Shown one piece after another: positions 15,890 through 26,901 of a DNA stretch of 64,000 bases (within the stretch, counting starts at the first letter, position 1; the number at the start of each line of letters is the position of its first letter). This DNA is from Chloroflexota bacterium (lineage in GTDB: Bacteria > Chloroflexota > Dehalococcoidia > UBA2979). The notes under the pieces are model-generated. The model saw only the letters and a program-made list of their open reading frames with translations, did not search any database and had not been told where the DNA came from. Made by a program: the position numbers and the translations under genes. The stretch spans positions 62,001-126,000 of the forward strand of contig JAPONQ010000019.1 of assembly GCA_026713865.1 (NCBI GenBank). The letters are read 5' to 3'.

Positions 15890-16234
15890 ATGGAACTCCT
15901 CGGCGTCGGCGCCATGGAGGCGTTGCTGGTCCTCGTCGTCGCGCTGATCGTCGTCGGGCCGAACCGCTTCCCCGAGATCGCACGCCAGGGCGGGCGCTGG
16001 TTCCGCGTCGCGCGCCGCTACGCGACCGAGGTCACGCGGGACGTGCGCGGCGCCATGGAGGAGATCCAGAGCGAGATCGAGGAGGAGGCCGAGGAGCTGC
16101 GCTCCATCCGCGACCTCGGCGAGGAGGTGGAGGGGGACCTCCGCGGCGACGCACCTCCGGCGGAGGACGCCGGCACGGCGGCGGCCCGGCCGGGCTCGGG
16201 GCGGGCCGCGGATGAGAGCGGCCCGCAGCGGTGA
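15890..16234 (+). CDS. tatB: Sec-independent translocase protein TatA/TatB
   Basis: A single N-terminal transmembrane helix (about residues 9-22) is followed by GPNRFPEIARQGGRW, an amphipathic helix and an acidic, low-complexity tail, the TatA/TatB architecture. The long acidic coiled part (114 residues in all) is more TatB-like, but only one such gene is here and it may serve both roles. Its stop overlaps the tatC start as GTGA. It acts in the twin-arginine export of folded, often cofactor-bound proteins. Confidence 0.88.
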   Translation: MELLGVGAMEALLVLVVALIVVGPNRFPEIARQGGRWFRVARRYATEVTRDVRGAMEEIQSEIEEEAEELRSIRDLGEEVEGDLRGDAPPAEDAGTAAARPGSGRAADESGPQR

Positions 16235-17034
16235 CGACCGACCAAGGGGAGCTGACCGACCAGGGGGATCCGGCCGACTGGGGCGGGTCGGCGGGCTGGC
16301 GGGAGCCGGCCGACGGCGGCAACATGACGCTGCTGGAGCACCTGCTGGAGCTCCGCACGCGCGTCACCTGGATGGCGGGGGCCGTCGCGGCCGCGTCCTT
16401 CGTCTTCTTCCTCCCGCCCATCGGCTTCCGGCTGATAGCCGTGCTCCTCGAGCCGGCGCGCGTCGCCGTCGACGACCCCGACTGGACCCCGATCTTCATC
16501 GAGCCGCTCGAGAACATCGTCACCTTCTTCCAGGTCGGTCTGCTCGGCGGCGTCTCGGTGGCGATGCCGGTCATCGTCTACCACGCGCTGCGCTTCGTGA
16601 GCCCCGCGCTCACCCGCAGCGAGCGCCTCTGGGTGCTGCCGATCGCCATCGGCGCCTCGATCTCCTTCCTGCTCGGCCTCGCCTTCGCCTACTGGGTGGT
16701 GCTGCCGCTCACTCTCAACTTCCTCCTCACCTTCGGGGACGAGTTCGCCGAGCCCGAGCTGAGGATCGGCAACTACATCAACTTCGTCACGCGCCTGCTG
16801 CTGGTGCTCGGGCTCGTCTTCGAGACGCCGCTCGTGGTGATGGGTCTCGCGAAGCTGGGCGCCGTCAGCGCCGGCCAGCTGCTGCGGCGCTGGCGCATCG
16901 CGGTGGTCGGCGCCTTCCTGATCTCGGCGATCGTGACCCCCACCATCGATCCGGTCACGCAGTCGCTGGTCGCGGGCCCGATGGTCCTTCTCTACTTCGT
17001 CGGCATCGGCCTCGCCTGGCTGGTACGCCGCTGA
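16231..17034 (+). CDS. tatC: Sec-independent translocase protein TatC
   Basis: TatC is the receptor for twin-arginine signal peptides. The 267-residue protein has a polar N-terminus with MTLLEHLLELRTR, the hallmark start of TatC, then six hydrophobic segments. ALRFVSPALTRSERLW and VVMGLAKLGAVSAGQLLRRWR match conserved loops, and ISAIVTPTIDPVTQ is the conserved sixth-helix region. It begins at GTG 16231 within the tatB stop. The first 30 residues are repetitive Gly/Asp/Trp and an ATG at 16324 is an alternative start. Confidence 0.94.
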   Translation: MTTDQGELTDQGDPADWGGSAGWREPADGGNMTLLEHLLELRTRVTWMAGAVAAASFVFFLPPIGFRLIAVLLEPARVAVDDPDWTPIFIEPLENIVTFFQVGLLGGVSVAMPVIVYHALRFVSPALTRSERLWVLPIAIGASISFLLGLAFAYWVVLPLTLNFLLTFGDEFAEPELRIGNYINFVTRLLLVLGLVFETPLVVMGLAKLGAVSAGQLLRRWRIAVVGAFLISAIVTPTIDPVTQSLVAGPMVLLYFVGIGLAWLVRR

Positions 17035-17079
17035 GAGGCGGCACCGCCGCGGATTCTGCTCAGACGCCTACGCGGTTGA

Positions 17080-17109
17080 TTGCCCGCGCGACGTGCGGCG
17101 CGGTAGCAT
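17080..17109 (+). promoter_or_regulatory. Possible promoter upstream of the uracil-DNA glycosylase gene
   Basis: TTGCCC (17080-17085) and TAGCAT (17104-17109) are separated by 18 bp in the short gap after tatC. A similar TAGCATAGG element occurs in front of yebC. The assignment is by pattern only. Confidence 0.35.
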
Positions 17110-17145
17110 AGGGCGGCGCCACGTCCCCCGCGGGCCGAGGAGTCC

Positions 17146-17802
17146 ATGTCCGATCGCGAGCTCACCGCGCTCTACGAGGAGATCGCCGATTGCCCCAACT
17201 GCGCACTCGCCCGCACGCGCACGCAGACGGTGCCGGGCACCGGTCCGGCCCCGGCCGACGTCATGTGCATCGGGGAGGCGCCCGGCGCGCGCGAGGACGA
17301 GCTCGGACAGCCCTTCGTCGGCCCGGCCGGCCGCCTGCTCGACGAGCTGCTGGGCGCCGCCGGGCTCAGCCGGGAGAGCGTCTATATCGCGAACATCGTG
17401 AAGTGCCGGCCCCCCGGCAACCGCGATCCCGGTCCGGAGGAGATAGCGGCCTGCCGCGGCTACCTGGAGCGGCAGATCGCGCTCGTCGACCCGAAGGTGA
17501 TCGTCACGCTCGGACGCTTCTCGATGGCGGCGTGGTTCCCCGGCGAGAGCATCGGCCGCATCCACGGCCGGGCGCGGCGGGTGGACGGCCGCCTGGTGAT
17601 GCCGATGTACCACCCGGCGGCCGCGCTTCACCGCGGCGACCTCCGGCCGGCGCTGGTCGCCGACTTCCAGAAACTCGCGGAGCTGCTCGCCCAGGCGCCC
17701 GGCGGCGGCCCGCCCCCGGAGCACTCCGGGGAGGCCGGGCCCGCAGCGGCGCCGGCGGGGGCGGCGGCGTCTCCCGCGCCGCCGCAGGCGCCGCTGCTGT
17801 GA
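17146..17802 (+). CDS. Family 4 uracil-DNA glycosylase (4Fe-4S)
   Basis: This enzyme removes uracil from DNA to start base excision repair. The 218-residue protein has the family-4 features: CPNCAL with two cluster Cys, [20 protein letters not shown] (uracil-binding region), [13 protein letters not shown] with the third Cys, [11 protein letters not shown] with the fourth, and MYHPAAALH near the C-terminus. The last ~30 residues are Pro/Ala-rich and likely disordered. The next gene, RNase J, starts 22 nt later. Confidence 0.92.
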   Translation: MSDRELTALYEEIADCPNCALARTRTQTVPGTGPAPADVMCIGEAPGAREDELGQPFVGPAGRLLDELLGAAGLSRESVYIANIVKCRPPGNRDPGPEEIAACRGYLERQIALVDPKVIVTLGRFSMAAWFPGESIGRIHGRARRVDGRLVMPMYHPAAALHRGDLRPALVADFQKLAELLAQAPGGGPPPEHSGEAGPAAAPAGAAASPAPPQAPLL

Positions 17803-17824
17803 GGGGCCGACGGAAGGCGGGGCG

Positions 17825-19480
17825 ATGAGCGACGCGCTGCGCGTGATCCCTCTCGGCGGACTGGGCGAGATCGGGCGCAACATGATGATCTACGAGTACG
17901 GGGGCGAGGCGATCGCCGTCGACGTCGGGTTGCTCTTCCCGGACGCCGAGCACCTCGGCGTCGACATCATCATCCCCGAGATCAGCTATCTCCGGCGCGA
18001 TCCGTCGCTGCTTCAGGCCGTCTTCCTCACCCACGGCCATGAGGACCACATCGGTGCGCTGCCGTTCCTCCTGCGCGAGATGAACGTGCCGGTCTTCTGC
18101 TCCGAGCTCACGCGCGGGCTGATCGAGGTCAAGCTGCGGGAGCACCGCCTGCTCGACCGGGTGCAGATCACCGTGCTCGAGCCCGGGCAGAGGGTGAGCG
18201 TCGGCCCCTTCACCGTCGAGTTCTTCCTGGTCTCGCACTCGATCCCGGACGCCGGCGGGTTCCACATACACACGCCGCTCGGCGACGTCGTGCACACCGG
18301 CGACTTCAAGATCGATCACACGCCGGTCATGGGGCAGCACACCGACCTGCCGCGCCTCGCCGAGGCCGGCGCCGAGGGCGTGCTGCTGCTCGCCGCCGAC
18401 TCGACCTACGCCGAGATCGAGGGCTACACGCCCTCCGAGCAGATCGTCGCCGACGCGCTGGACCGGGCGATCGGCGCCGCCGAGGGGCGCGTGATCGTGA
18501 CCACCTTCGCCTCGCTGATCTCGCGCGTGCAGATGGTGCTGGACGCGGCCGAGCGACACGGCCGGCGCGTCTTCGTGACCGGGCGCTCGATGGTCAACAA
18601 CGTGACGATGGCGCGCGATCTCGGCTACCTGCAGTCCGCGCCCGAGACGTTCCTGAGCCAGCGCCAGGTCGCCTCCCACCCCGACTCCGGGACGATCATC
18701 GTCTGCACCGGCTCGCAGGGGGAGCCGACCGCGGCGCTCACGCGCATGGCCCGCGGCACCCACCCGGTCGTCGCCATCGGCGAGGGCGACACGGTGATCC
18801 TCTCGTCCAATCCGGTGCCCGGGAACGAGAAGCAGGTCTACCGCAACATCGACGCGCTCTTCGAGCGGGGCGCCAACGTCATCTACAACCGGATCGACTC
18901 CGTCCACGTCCGCGGTCACGCGGCGCGCGAGGAACTCAAGATCGTGCACCGCATCGTGCAGCCCCGCTACTTCGTCCCGATCCACGGCGAGTACCGGCAC
19001 CTGGTGCTGCACCGCGAGCTCGCGATCGAGCTCGGGATGGAGCCCGACGACGCGATCATCCTCTCCGACGGCGACGTGCTGGAGATCGACGAGGGCGGCG
19101 CGCGCATCGCGGAGCGGGTCTCCTCCGACTACGTCTTCGTCGACGGCCTCGGCGTCGGCGACGTCGACGAGTTCGTGCTGCGCGACCGCCAGCACCTCGC
19201 CACCGACGGCGTGCTGGTGGTGATCGCCGCCGTCGACCGTCACACCGGCAGGCTCACGCGTCCCCCGGAGGTCATGTCCCACGGCTTCGTCGGCCCGGAG
19301 GAGGAGCCCGCGCTGCTGGAGGCGGGCGCCAAGCTGGTCACCGACATCGTCGGCAGCGGGCCCGCCGGCCGCCGCGACTGGGCCGACCTGCACGAGTCGC
19401 TGAAGGACGACGTGCTGATGCTGATGCAGAAGCGGACGCACCGCCGCCCGCTGGTGTTGCCGGTGATGCTGGAGGTGTAA
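17825..19480 (+). CDS. rnj: Ribonuclease J
   Basis: RNase J is an endo- and 5'-3' exoribonuclease used in mRNA decay and rRNA maturation. The 551-residue protein has the metallo-beta-lactamase core: LGGLGEIGRNMMIYEY at the start, the zinc motif THGHEDHIGAL, HSIPDAGG and HTGDFKIDHTP. It is followed by the beta-CASP domain (CTGSQGEPTAALTRMARG, HVRGHAAREELK, PIHGEYRHL) and the C-terminal domain. Length is typical. Its presence fits a lineage that uses RNase J for 5'-3' decay. Confidence 0.95.
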   Translation: MSDALRVIPLGGLGEIGRNMMIYEYGGEAIAVDVGLLFPDAEHLGVDIIIPEISYLRRDPSLLQAVFLTHGHEDHIGALPFLLREMNVPVFCSELTRGLIEVKLREHRLLDRVQITVLEPGQRVSVGPFTVEFFLVSHSIPDAGGFHIHTPLGDVVHTGDFKIDHTPVMGQHTDLPRLAEAGAEGVLLLAADSTYAEIEGYTPSEQIVADALDRAIGAAEGRVIVTTFASLISRVQMVLDAAERHGRRVFVTGRSMVNNVTMARDLGYLQSAPETFLSQRQVASHPDSGTIIVCTGSQGEPTAALTRMARGTHPVVAIGEGDTVILSSNPVPGNEKQVYRNIDALFERGANVIYNRIDSVHVRGHAAREELKIVHRIVQPRYFVPIHGEYRHLVLHRELAIELGMEPDDAIILSDGDVLEIDEGGARIAERVSSDYVFVDGLGVGDVDEFVLRDRQHLATDGVLVVIAAVDRHTGRLTRPPEVMSHGFVGPEEEPALLEAGAKLVTDIVGSGPAGRRDWADLHESLKDDVLMLMQKRTHRRPLVLPVMLEV

Positions 19481-19537
19481 CCTACCGCAGAGGTCGCCGC
19501 GCCCTGGCGGGGGAGTGCGGCGGCCGGAGATGTCGAG

Positions 19538-22111
19538 ATGGCCGACACGCGCAAGCCCCGCAGCGGCGCGCCGCGCCGACCGCGTCAGAGCACCCCGCCC
19601 GACATCTTGACCGTCGGCCGGCTCGTGGCGCGGCCGGCGGTCGCCGGCGCGGTGATCCTGATCCTCGCGGCGGCCGCGCTCCCCGGCGTGATCGCGCTCC
19701 CCGCCCGCCTCGTCGATCTCCGCGCCGAGGCGCTCGGCGTCCTCGGCGTGCACCAGGCGACCCTCGCGCTGCTCGCAGGCATCGCCGGCATCGTGCTCCT
19801 GCTCGGGGGGCGCGGGCCGGGGCTCGGCGGCCCGCTCTGGCGCCGTCGCCGTCACGTGCTGGGAGCGCTCCTGATGCTCCTCTTCAGCTGGGGGCTGCTC
19901 GGGATGTGGCGGCCCCTTTTCACGGTCGACGGCGTCGACCTCGAGGCGGCCTCGGCCGGTGGCGCACTCGGCCGCTCGCTCACGACCTGGCCGCGCCTGC
20001 TCCCCTGGCTCCTCTGTCTGCCGGCGGGGTTCGCGCTGCTCTGGCCGCGGACGGCCACCCGGCTCGCCCGGCGCGCGCCGCGCGCCGCCGCCGCCGCCGC
20101 ACGCTCGCTCTGGCGGTGGAGACTCGACCGGCGCGCCTGGCGGGGCGTGCGGGCGCTCGGGGGCGCCGTCGGCCGCTTCCCGTCGTTGCTCCGGGCGCTC
20201 GTCGCCTCGGTCCAGCCCGGGCCGCCGGCCGAGGAGCGCGCGCCGGTGAGCCAGCCCTCCTCGATCAGCGAGCTCGCCGGGCCGCCGGAGCCGACGCTGC
20301 TCTCCACGCCGCGGGCCGGGGCGCCGGCGGTCGAGGATCTGGCGCCGCCAGAGGAGGAGAGGCGCGAGTCCGCGGCGACGCAGATCGTGATGGATCTCGA
20401 GCGGCCGGCCGGGGAGTGGCGGCACTCCGGCGACGGCTGGCAGCTCCCTCCGCTCTCCCTGCTCGAGGACGCGGCGGTTTCCGAGAACTCGGCGAGCGAC
20501 AACTCGCGGCGCGCCGAGCTCATCGTCGAGACGCTCGCCTCGTTCGGAGTCGACGCCTCGGTGGTGCAGGTCAACGAGGGCCCGACCGTGACGCAGTTCG
20601 GCGTGGAGCCCGGATGGGACGTTCGCACCCGCTCGGTGCCGGAGCGCGACGCCCAGGGACAGCCGGTGCTCGACGAGTCCGGAGCGCCCCGGACGCGCTC
20701 CGTGGAGACGGCGCGCACGCGTATCCGCGTCTCGCGCATCACGGCCCTCCAGAACGACCTCGCGCTGGCGCTCGCCGCGCCCTCGCTCCGCATCGAGGCG
20801 CCGGTGCCGGGGAAGCCGATCGTCGGCATCGAGGTGCCGAACCACGCGGCGGGGGTCGTCGCCCTGCGCTCCGTGCTGGAGTCGCCGGCATTCGAGAAGG
20901 AGCGCCACCGCGCCGCCCTTCCCGTCGCACTCGGCGTGGGCGTCTCCGGCGAGCCCGCGCTCGCCGATCTCGCCACCATGCCGCATCTCCTGATCGCCGG
21001 CGCCACCGGCTCCGGCAAGTCGGTGTGCCTCTCCGGGATCATCACGAGCCTGCTCATGAACTACTCGCCGCAGGAGCTGCGCCTGGTCCTGATCGACCCG
21101 AAGCGAGTCGAGCTCACGCCCTTCGCCGAGGTCCCGCACCTCGCCTTCTCCGAGATCGTGGTCGACATGGAGCGTGTGGTGGGGACGCTGCAGGCCGTGA
21201 TCAACGAGATGGAGTCCCGCTACCGCCGCTTCGCGCAGGCCGGCGTGCGCAACATCGCGCGCTACAACGAGCAGCACGCCGCGCGCGCCCTGCCCTACTG
21301 GGTCGTCGTCGTCGATGAGCTCGCCGACCTGATGATGGCGGCGCCCTTCCAGGTCGAGGCGCAGCTCGTGCGTCTGGCGCAGCTCGCTCGCGCGACCGGC
21401 ATCCACCTGGTGGTCGCCACCCAGCGCCCCTCCGTGGACGTGATCACCGGGCTGATCAAGGCGAACTTCCCCACCCGCATCGCCTTCGCCGTCGCCTCGC
21501 AGGTCGACTCGCGCACCGTGCTCGACCACGGCGGTGCCGAGAAGCTGCTCGGCCGCGGCGACATGCTCTTCCAGGCCCCCGACGCGCAGAAGCCGATCCG
21601 GCTGCAGGGCGTCTACGTCGCCGACACCGAAATCGAGGCCGTGGCGGGTTTCTGGACGTCGGATCGCTTCGCCGACCTCGCCCCCGAGAAGCACGACGCG
21701 CTGCTCAAGGAGGCGGAGCGCCAGCTGGCCGAGGACACGGAGGCCGCGGCGGCCTCCAGCGCCGGCGAGGAGGACGATCCGATGCTCGGGCGCGCCACCG
21801 AGCTCCTGGGCGATCTGCAGCGCGTCTCCACCAGCCTGCTGCAGCGCAAGCTCCGTATCGGCTACCCGCGAGCCGCCCGCCTGATGGACGAGCTCGAGCA
21901 GCGCGGCCTCGTCTCCGCCGCCGACGCGGGCGGCAGCTCGCGCGCCGTCCTCCTGCACGAGGACGACGAATCCGCGCGTCCGCCGGCTCCGTCGCCGGCC
22001 GCCTCCGTGCCGGCATCCCCGCCCTCCGCCGGCGAGGGGCCGGTCGATGCGGGTCAGCGGCGCGCGCCCGGCGCCTACCCCGCCTTCCCGCGCCCCTTCG
22101 ACGAGGACTGA
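19538..22111 (+). CDS. ftsK: DNA translocase FtsK/SpoIIIE
   Basis: FtsK pumps chromosomal DNA through the closing septum and helps dimer resolution. The 857-residue protein has an N-terminal membrane domain (about four hydrophobic segments, residues 25-180), a Pro/Glu-rich linker, an alpha-beta RecA-like motor with GATGSGKSVCLSGI (Walker A) and WVVVVDELADLM (Walker B), and a C-terminal winged-helix gamma domain (YPRAARLMDELEQRGLV) that would read KOPS-like sites. The gamma domain makes a chromosome role likely. It ends at 22111, convergent with uvrB. Confidence 0.94.
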   Translation: MADTRKPRSGAPRRPRQSTPPDILTVGRLVARPAVAGAVILILAAAALPGVIALPARLVDLRAEALGVLGVHQATLALLAGIAGIVLLLGGRGPGLGGPLWRRRRHVLGALLMLLFSWGLLGMWRPLFTVDGVDLEAASAGGALGRSLTTWPRLLPWLLCLPAGFALLWPRTATRLARRAPRAAAAAARSLWRWRLDRRAWRGVRALGGAVGRFPSLLRALVASVQPGPPAEERAPVSQPSSISELAGPPEPTLLSTPRAGAPAVEDLAPPEEERRESAATQIVMDLERPAGEWRHSGDGWQLPPLSLLEDAAVSENSASDNSRRAELIVETLASFGVDASVVQVNEGPTVTQFGVEPGWDVRTRSVPERDAQGQPVLDESGAPRTRSVETARTRIRVSRITALQNDLALALAAPSLRIEAPVPGKPIVGIEVPNHAAGVVALRSVLESPAFEKERHRAALPVALGVGVSGEPALADLATMPHLLIAGATGSGKSVCLSGIITSLLMNYSPQELRLVLIDPKRVELTPFAEVPHLAFSEIVVDMERVVGTLQAVINEMESRYRRFAQAGVRNIARYNEQHAARALPYWVVVVDELADLMMAAPFQVEAQLVRLAQLARATGIHLVVATQRPSVDVITGLIKANFPTRIAFAVASQVDSRTVLDHGGAEKLLGRGDMLFQAPDAQKPIRLQGVYVADTEIEAVAGFWTSDRFADLAPEKHDALLKEAERQLAEDTEAAAASSAGEEDDPMLGRATELLGDLQRVSTSLLQRKLRIGYPRAARLMDELEQRGLVSAADAGGSSRAVLLHEDDESARPPAPSPAASVPASPPSAGEGPVDAGQRRAPGAYPAFPRPFDED

Positions 22112-22293
22112 GGACGCCGCTCGGGACACCGGGCGCGGGCGCGGCTCGTGAGCCGGTGCACATCGGCGAGCACCACTGCGACGGGATGCGAGCGGGAGAG
22201 GGACGGCGCTCCCCGTGCGCGTGCGCGGCCGCCATCTCCCCTCCCCGAGGTTGCCGCGCGCGGCGCCCGCGCCGATAGTGGAGGTACGCGGAG

Positions 22294-22389
22294 ATGAACG
22301 CCGCGAATCCACGAGGAGGAGGTGCCCTGCCCTTGGACAAAGAGGATCCGGCAACGGTGTCGCCCCCCGCCCTCCTGAGAACGGCGTAG
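22294..22389 (+). CDS. Possible 31-residue ORF in the ftsK-uvrB gap
   Basis: The 457-bp gap after ftsK holds one translatable-looking unit. TTGCCG-17-GATAGT is promoter-like and is followed by GGAGG at 10 nt before an ATG (MNAANPRGGGALPLDKEDPA...). A second ribosome-site-like GAGGAGGAGG in another frame precedes a GTG that would give an 18-residue MPCPWTKRIRQRCRPPPS. That alternative shares MPC and RQ/CRP with the 26-residue peptide at 5.7 kb. Which frame is used, if any, is unclear. Apart from this and the terminator, I see nothing else in the gap. Confidence 0.25.
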   Translation: MNAANPRGGGALPLDKEDPATVSPPALLRTA

Positions 22390-22495
22390 CGAGACACCAT
22401 CGGGCATCCGCCGGCGGGACCGAACCGGGGTCACCGCGGCGAATCCCCCTCGCACAGGTCGTGGCGATCAGCTCGCTGGCCGTGGCGGGCGGCGA

Positions 22496-22535
22496 CAAGA
22501 AGAGAGAGACGGGCCCCGGACCTCCGGGGCCCGTC
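22496..22535 (-). terminator. Strong terminator after uvrB
   Basis: On the minus strand a perfect 13-bp stem (GACGGGCCCCGGA with its complement TCCGGGGCCCGTC, two-base centre) is followed by CTCTCTCTTCTT. It lies 33 nt past the uvrB stop and could also halt transcripts arriving from ftsK. Confidence 0.8.
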
Positions 22536-22568
22536 GGCGTCCGGGGCGGGGCGGGTCAGCGGAGCCGC

Positions 22569-24686
<2,118 letters not shown>

Positions 24687-24779
24687 CGATCGTCCCCCGT
24701 CCGCACCCGCCTCGCCCCGCCCGCGCCGCGGCCGGCGAGGCGGCCGTCAGGGCCCAGTGTAGCGCGGTCCCGGCACCGC

Positions 24780-25433
24780 TCAGCCGGAGCCCGCGCCACC
24801 GCCCCGCGACGCCTGCTGCTCGAGCGCCGAGCGCAGCAGCGCCTCGAGATCGGAGAGGCCCGGGCTGGCGCGCAGCACCTGATCGACCAGGCGCTCCGCC
24901 TCGCGGCGGCCGTACTGGAGGGCGATCAGCGCATCCACGGCGTCCCGGCGCAGCCCGTCCGCCCCGCCCGCTCGCTCGCGATCGGACGGGGAGGGCTCGC
25001 CGGGGGCCAGCGCCGCCTCGACCAGCCGGCCCCGCAGCCGTGCGACGATGGTCTGCGCCAGCCGCGGCCCGATCCCGGGCAGCCGCTGCAGCGCGTGCAC
25101 GTCCTCCGCCTCCACCCAGCGCGCGATCTCCGAGACCGGGTGGGTGAGTGCGCGCACCGCCTTCACCGGTCCGACGTCGGGCACCTCGATGAAGATCCGG
25201 AAGAAGTCGCGGTCGGCGACGCGCGGGAAGCCGACCAGCAGCGGCTGCGGGTTTCGCTCCGAGACGTGGTAGTAGGTGTGGAAGCGGATCTCCGCACCCT
25301 CGTCGTGGGCGGCGACCCACTCCCAGGCGAAGGCCGGCACCACCACCTCGTAGATGACGCCCGCGACGTCCACCCAGGCGGTCGCGGCCGGCTCGTCCCA
25401 GCGCGCGAGGGCGCCGCGCAGCCCCGCGATCAC
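24780..25433 (-). CDS. ruvA: Holliday junction branch migration protein RuvA
   Basis: RuvA binds four-way junctions and loads RuvB. The 217-residue protein begins IAGLRGALARW (GTG at 25433), has TYYHVSERNPQPLLVGFP in the OB domain, helix-hairpin-helix segments VPDVGPVKAVRALTH and LPGIGPRLAQTIVARLRGRL, and a C-terminal domain LRRDAVDALIALQYGRREAERLV that contacts RuvB. It overlaps the ruvC stop as GTGA. ruvB, often next, is not here. Confidence 0.93.
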   Translation of the reverse strand: MIAGLRGALARWDEPAATAWVDVAGVIYEVVVPAFAWEWVAAHDEGAEIRFHTYYHVSERNPQPLLVGFPRVADRDFFRIFIEVPDVGPVKAVRALTHPVSEIARWVEAEDVHALQRLPGIGPRLAQTIVARLRGRLVEAALAPGEPSPSDRERAGGADGLRRDAVDALIALQYGRREAERLVDQVLRASPGLSDLEALLRSALEQQASRGGGAGSG

Positions 25434-25975
25434 GGCCGGCCGCTCGCCCGCAGGCGGGCGTCGAACCGCGCCTCCGCGAGCCGCGTCAGCGCGATCGCGA
25501 TCGCATCCGAGACGTCGAGCGGCGAGGGAGCCTCCGCGAGCGCCAGCTCCAGCACGACCATCTCCCGCACCTGCTCCTTGGGAGCGCCGCCGTAGCCGGC
25601 GACCGACTCCTTCACCACGGTCGGCGCATAGGTGTGGACGGGCAGACCGGCCGCCGCGGCCGCGATCATGGCGGCCGCCCTTGCCTCCCCGATCGCCATC
25701 GCCGAGCGGACGTTCTCTGCGACGAACTGCTGCTCGATCGCCACCTCGCGGGGCGCGTGCGTCGCGATCCGGGCGGCGATCCCCTCGGTGATAGCGTGCA
25801 GGCGCACCGAGCGCTCCTCGCGGGCGCGCGTGCGGAGCACGCCGGAGGCGACCAGCCGCGGTCGCGGCGTCCCGGCCTCGATCACGGCCCATCCGGTCAC
25901 GGCCAGCCCGGGATCGACGCCGAGGACGCGGGCTGGGGAGCCCGGCCCTGCTCCGATGGGGGTGCCCTCGCTCAC
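25430..25975 (-). CDS. ruvC: Crossover junction endonuclease RuvC
   Basis: RuvC resolves Holliday junctions. The 181-residue protein carries the four acidic residues in place: Asp in LGVDPGLAVTGWAV, Glu in AIEQQFVAENVRSAMAIGEARAA (in pieces), and the C-terminal Asp pair around PLDVSDAIAIALT. The TYAPTVVKESVAGYG segment is also conserved. It is coupled to ruvA and follows yebC by 76 bp, the common yebC-ruvC-ruvA order. Confidence 0.95.
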   Translation of the reverse strand: MSEGTPIGAGPGSPARVLGVDPGLAVTGWAVIEAGTPRPRLVASGVLRTRAREERSVRLHAITEGIAARIATHAPREVAIEQQFVAENVRSAMAIGEARAAAMIAAAAAGLPVHTYAPTVVKESVAGYGGAPKEQVREMVVLELALAEAPSPLDVSDAIAIALTRLAEARFDARLRASGRP

Positions 25976-26051
25976 CCCGCCCTGCTTCTTCCCCGCGGCG
26001 GTGCCGGCGACGTCCCGTCCGGTCCGCCCGCCGCGCGCGCGGCGCCCGGGC

Positions 26052-26801
26052 TCAGCCCGCCGCCTCCAGCACGCCGGAGGGGAAGTCGGCGTTCGAGTAG
26101 ACGCGCGAGACGTCGTCGAGCTCGTCGAGCCGCTCGAGCAGGCGCAGCATCTGCTCCGCGGTCTTCTCGTCGAGCGCCACCGTGCTCTGGGGGACGCGCG
26201 CGATCTCGGCGCGCAGCACCTCGAAGCCGGCCTCCACCAGCCGTTCCCGGATGCCCTCCAGCTGGCCGGAGCCGGTCACCACCTCGACCTCCCCGTCGTC
26301 GAGCGAGACGTCCTCGGCCCCCGCCTCGATCGCGGCGAGCTGCAGCTCGTCCGGATCGGCGACATCCGCCGACACGGCGAGCAGCCCGCGCAGGTCGAAC
26401 TGCCACGCGACGGCGCCCGCCTCGGCGAGGTTGCCGCCGCCGCGCGTGAAAGCGAGGCGCACGTCCGCCACCGTCCGGTTGCGGTTGTCGGTGACGGCCT
26501 CCACCAGCACCGCCGTGCCGCCCGGGCCGTAGCCCTCGTACGTGGCCTCCACGAGGTGGGCACCGTCACCGCCGCCGACGGCGCGCTGGATCGCGCGATC
26601 GATGTTGGCGTTGGGCATGTTCGCGTCCTTGGCGCGCTGCACGGCGAGCCGCAACGCCGAGTTCATCGCCGGATCGGGGCTCGATCCCTTGCTCGCCGCG
26701 ACCGTGATCTCGCGCGCGAGCTTGGTGAAGAGCTGGCCGCGCTTCGCGTCGAGCGCGCCCTTCTTGTGCTTGATCGAGGACCACTTGGAGTGACCCGACA
26801 C
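26052..26801 (-). CDS. yebC: YebC/PmpR family protein
   Basis: YebC proteins bind nucleic acid and have been described as transcriptional regulators and as translation factors at polyproline stretches. The 249-residue protein opens with MSGHSKWSSIKHKKGALDAKRG, the family signature, and contains AYEGYGPGGTAVLVEAVTDNRNRT-like segments (TYEGYGPGG, TDNRNRT). Its 3-domain length is normal. A TAGCATAGG element lies upstream on the minus strand near 26847. Confidence 0.95.
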   Translation of the reverse strand: MSGHSKWSSIKHKKGALDAKRGQLFTKLAREITVAASKGSSPDPAMNSALRLAVQRAKDANMPNANIDRAIQRAVGGGDGAHLVEATYEGYGPGGTAVLVEAVTDNRNRTVADVRLAFTRGGGNLAEAGAVAWQFDLRGLLAVSADVADPDELQLAAIEAGAEDVSLDDGEVEVVTGSGQLEGIRERLVEAGFEVLRAEIARVPQSTVALDEKTAEQMLRLLERLDELDDVSRVYSNADFPSGVLEAAG

Positions 26802-26901
26802 CGTTTCCCTCCCGGACGCGGGCAGGCAGATCGCGGACGTCTGCCTATGCTAGCAAGGCCCGCGGCCGACGACGACCGGAGTCCCGCCGCCTCCGGCGGC
26901 G

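Noticed and set aside
17504-22498. A 1,664-codon minus-strand frame opposite udg, rnj and ftsK
   Set aside because: It is the antisense shadow of three well-identified genes, a common effect of extreme GC content.
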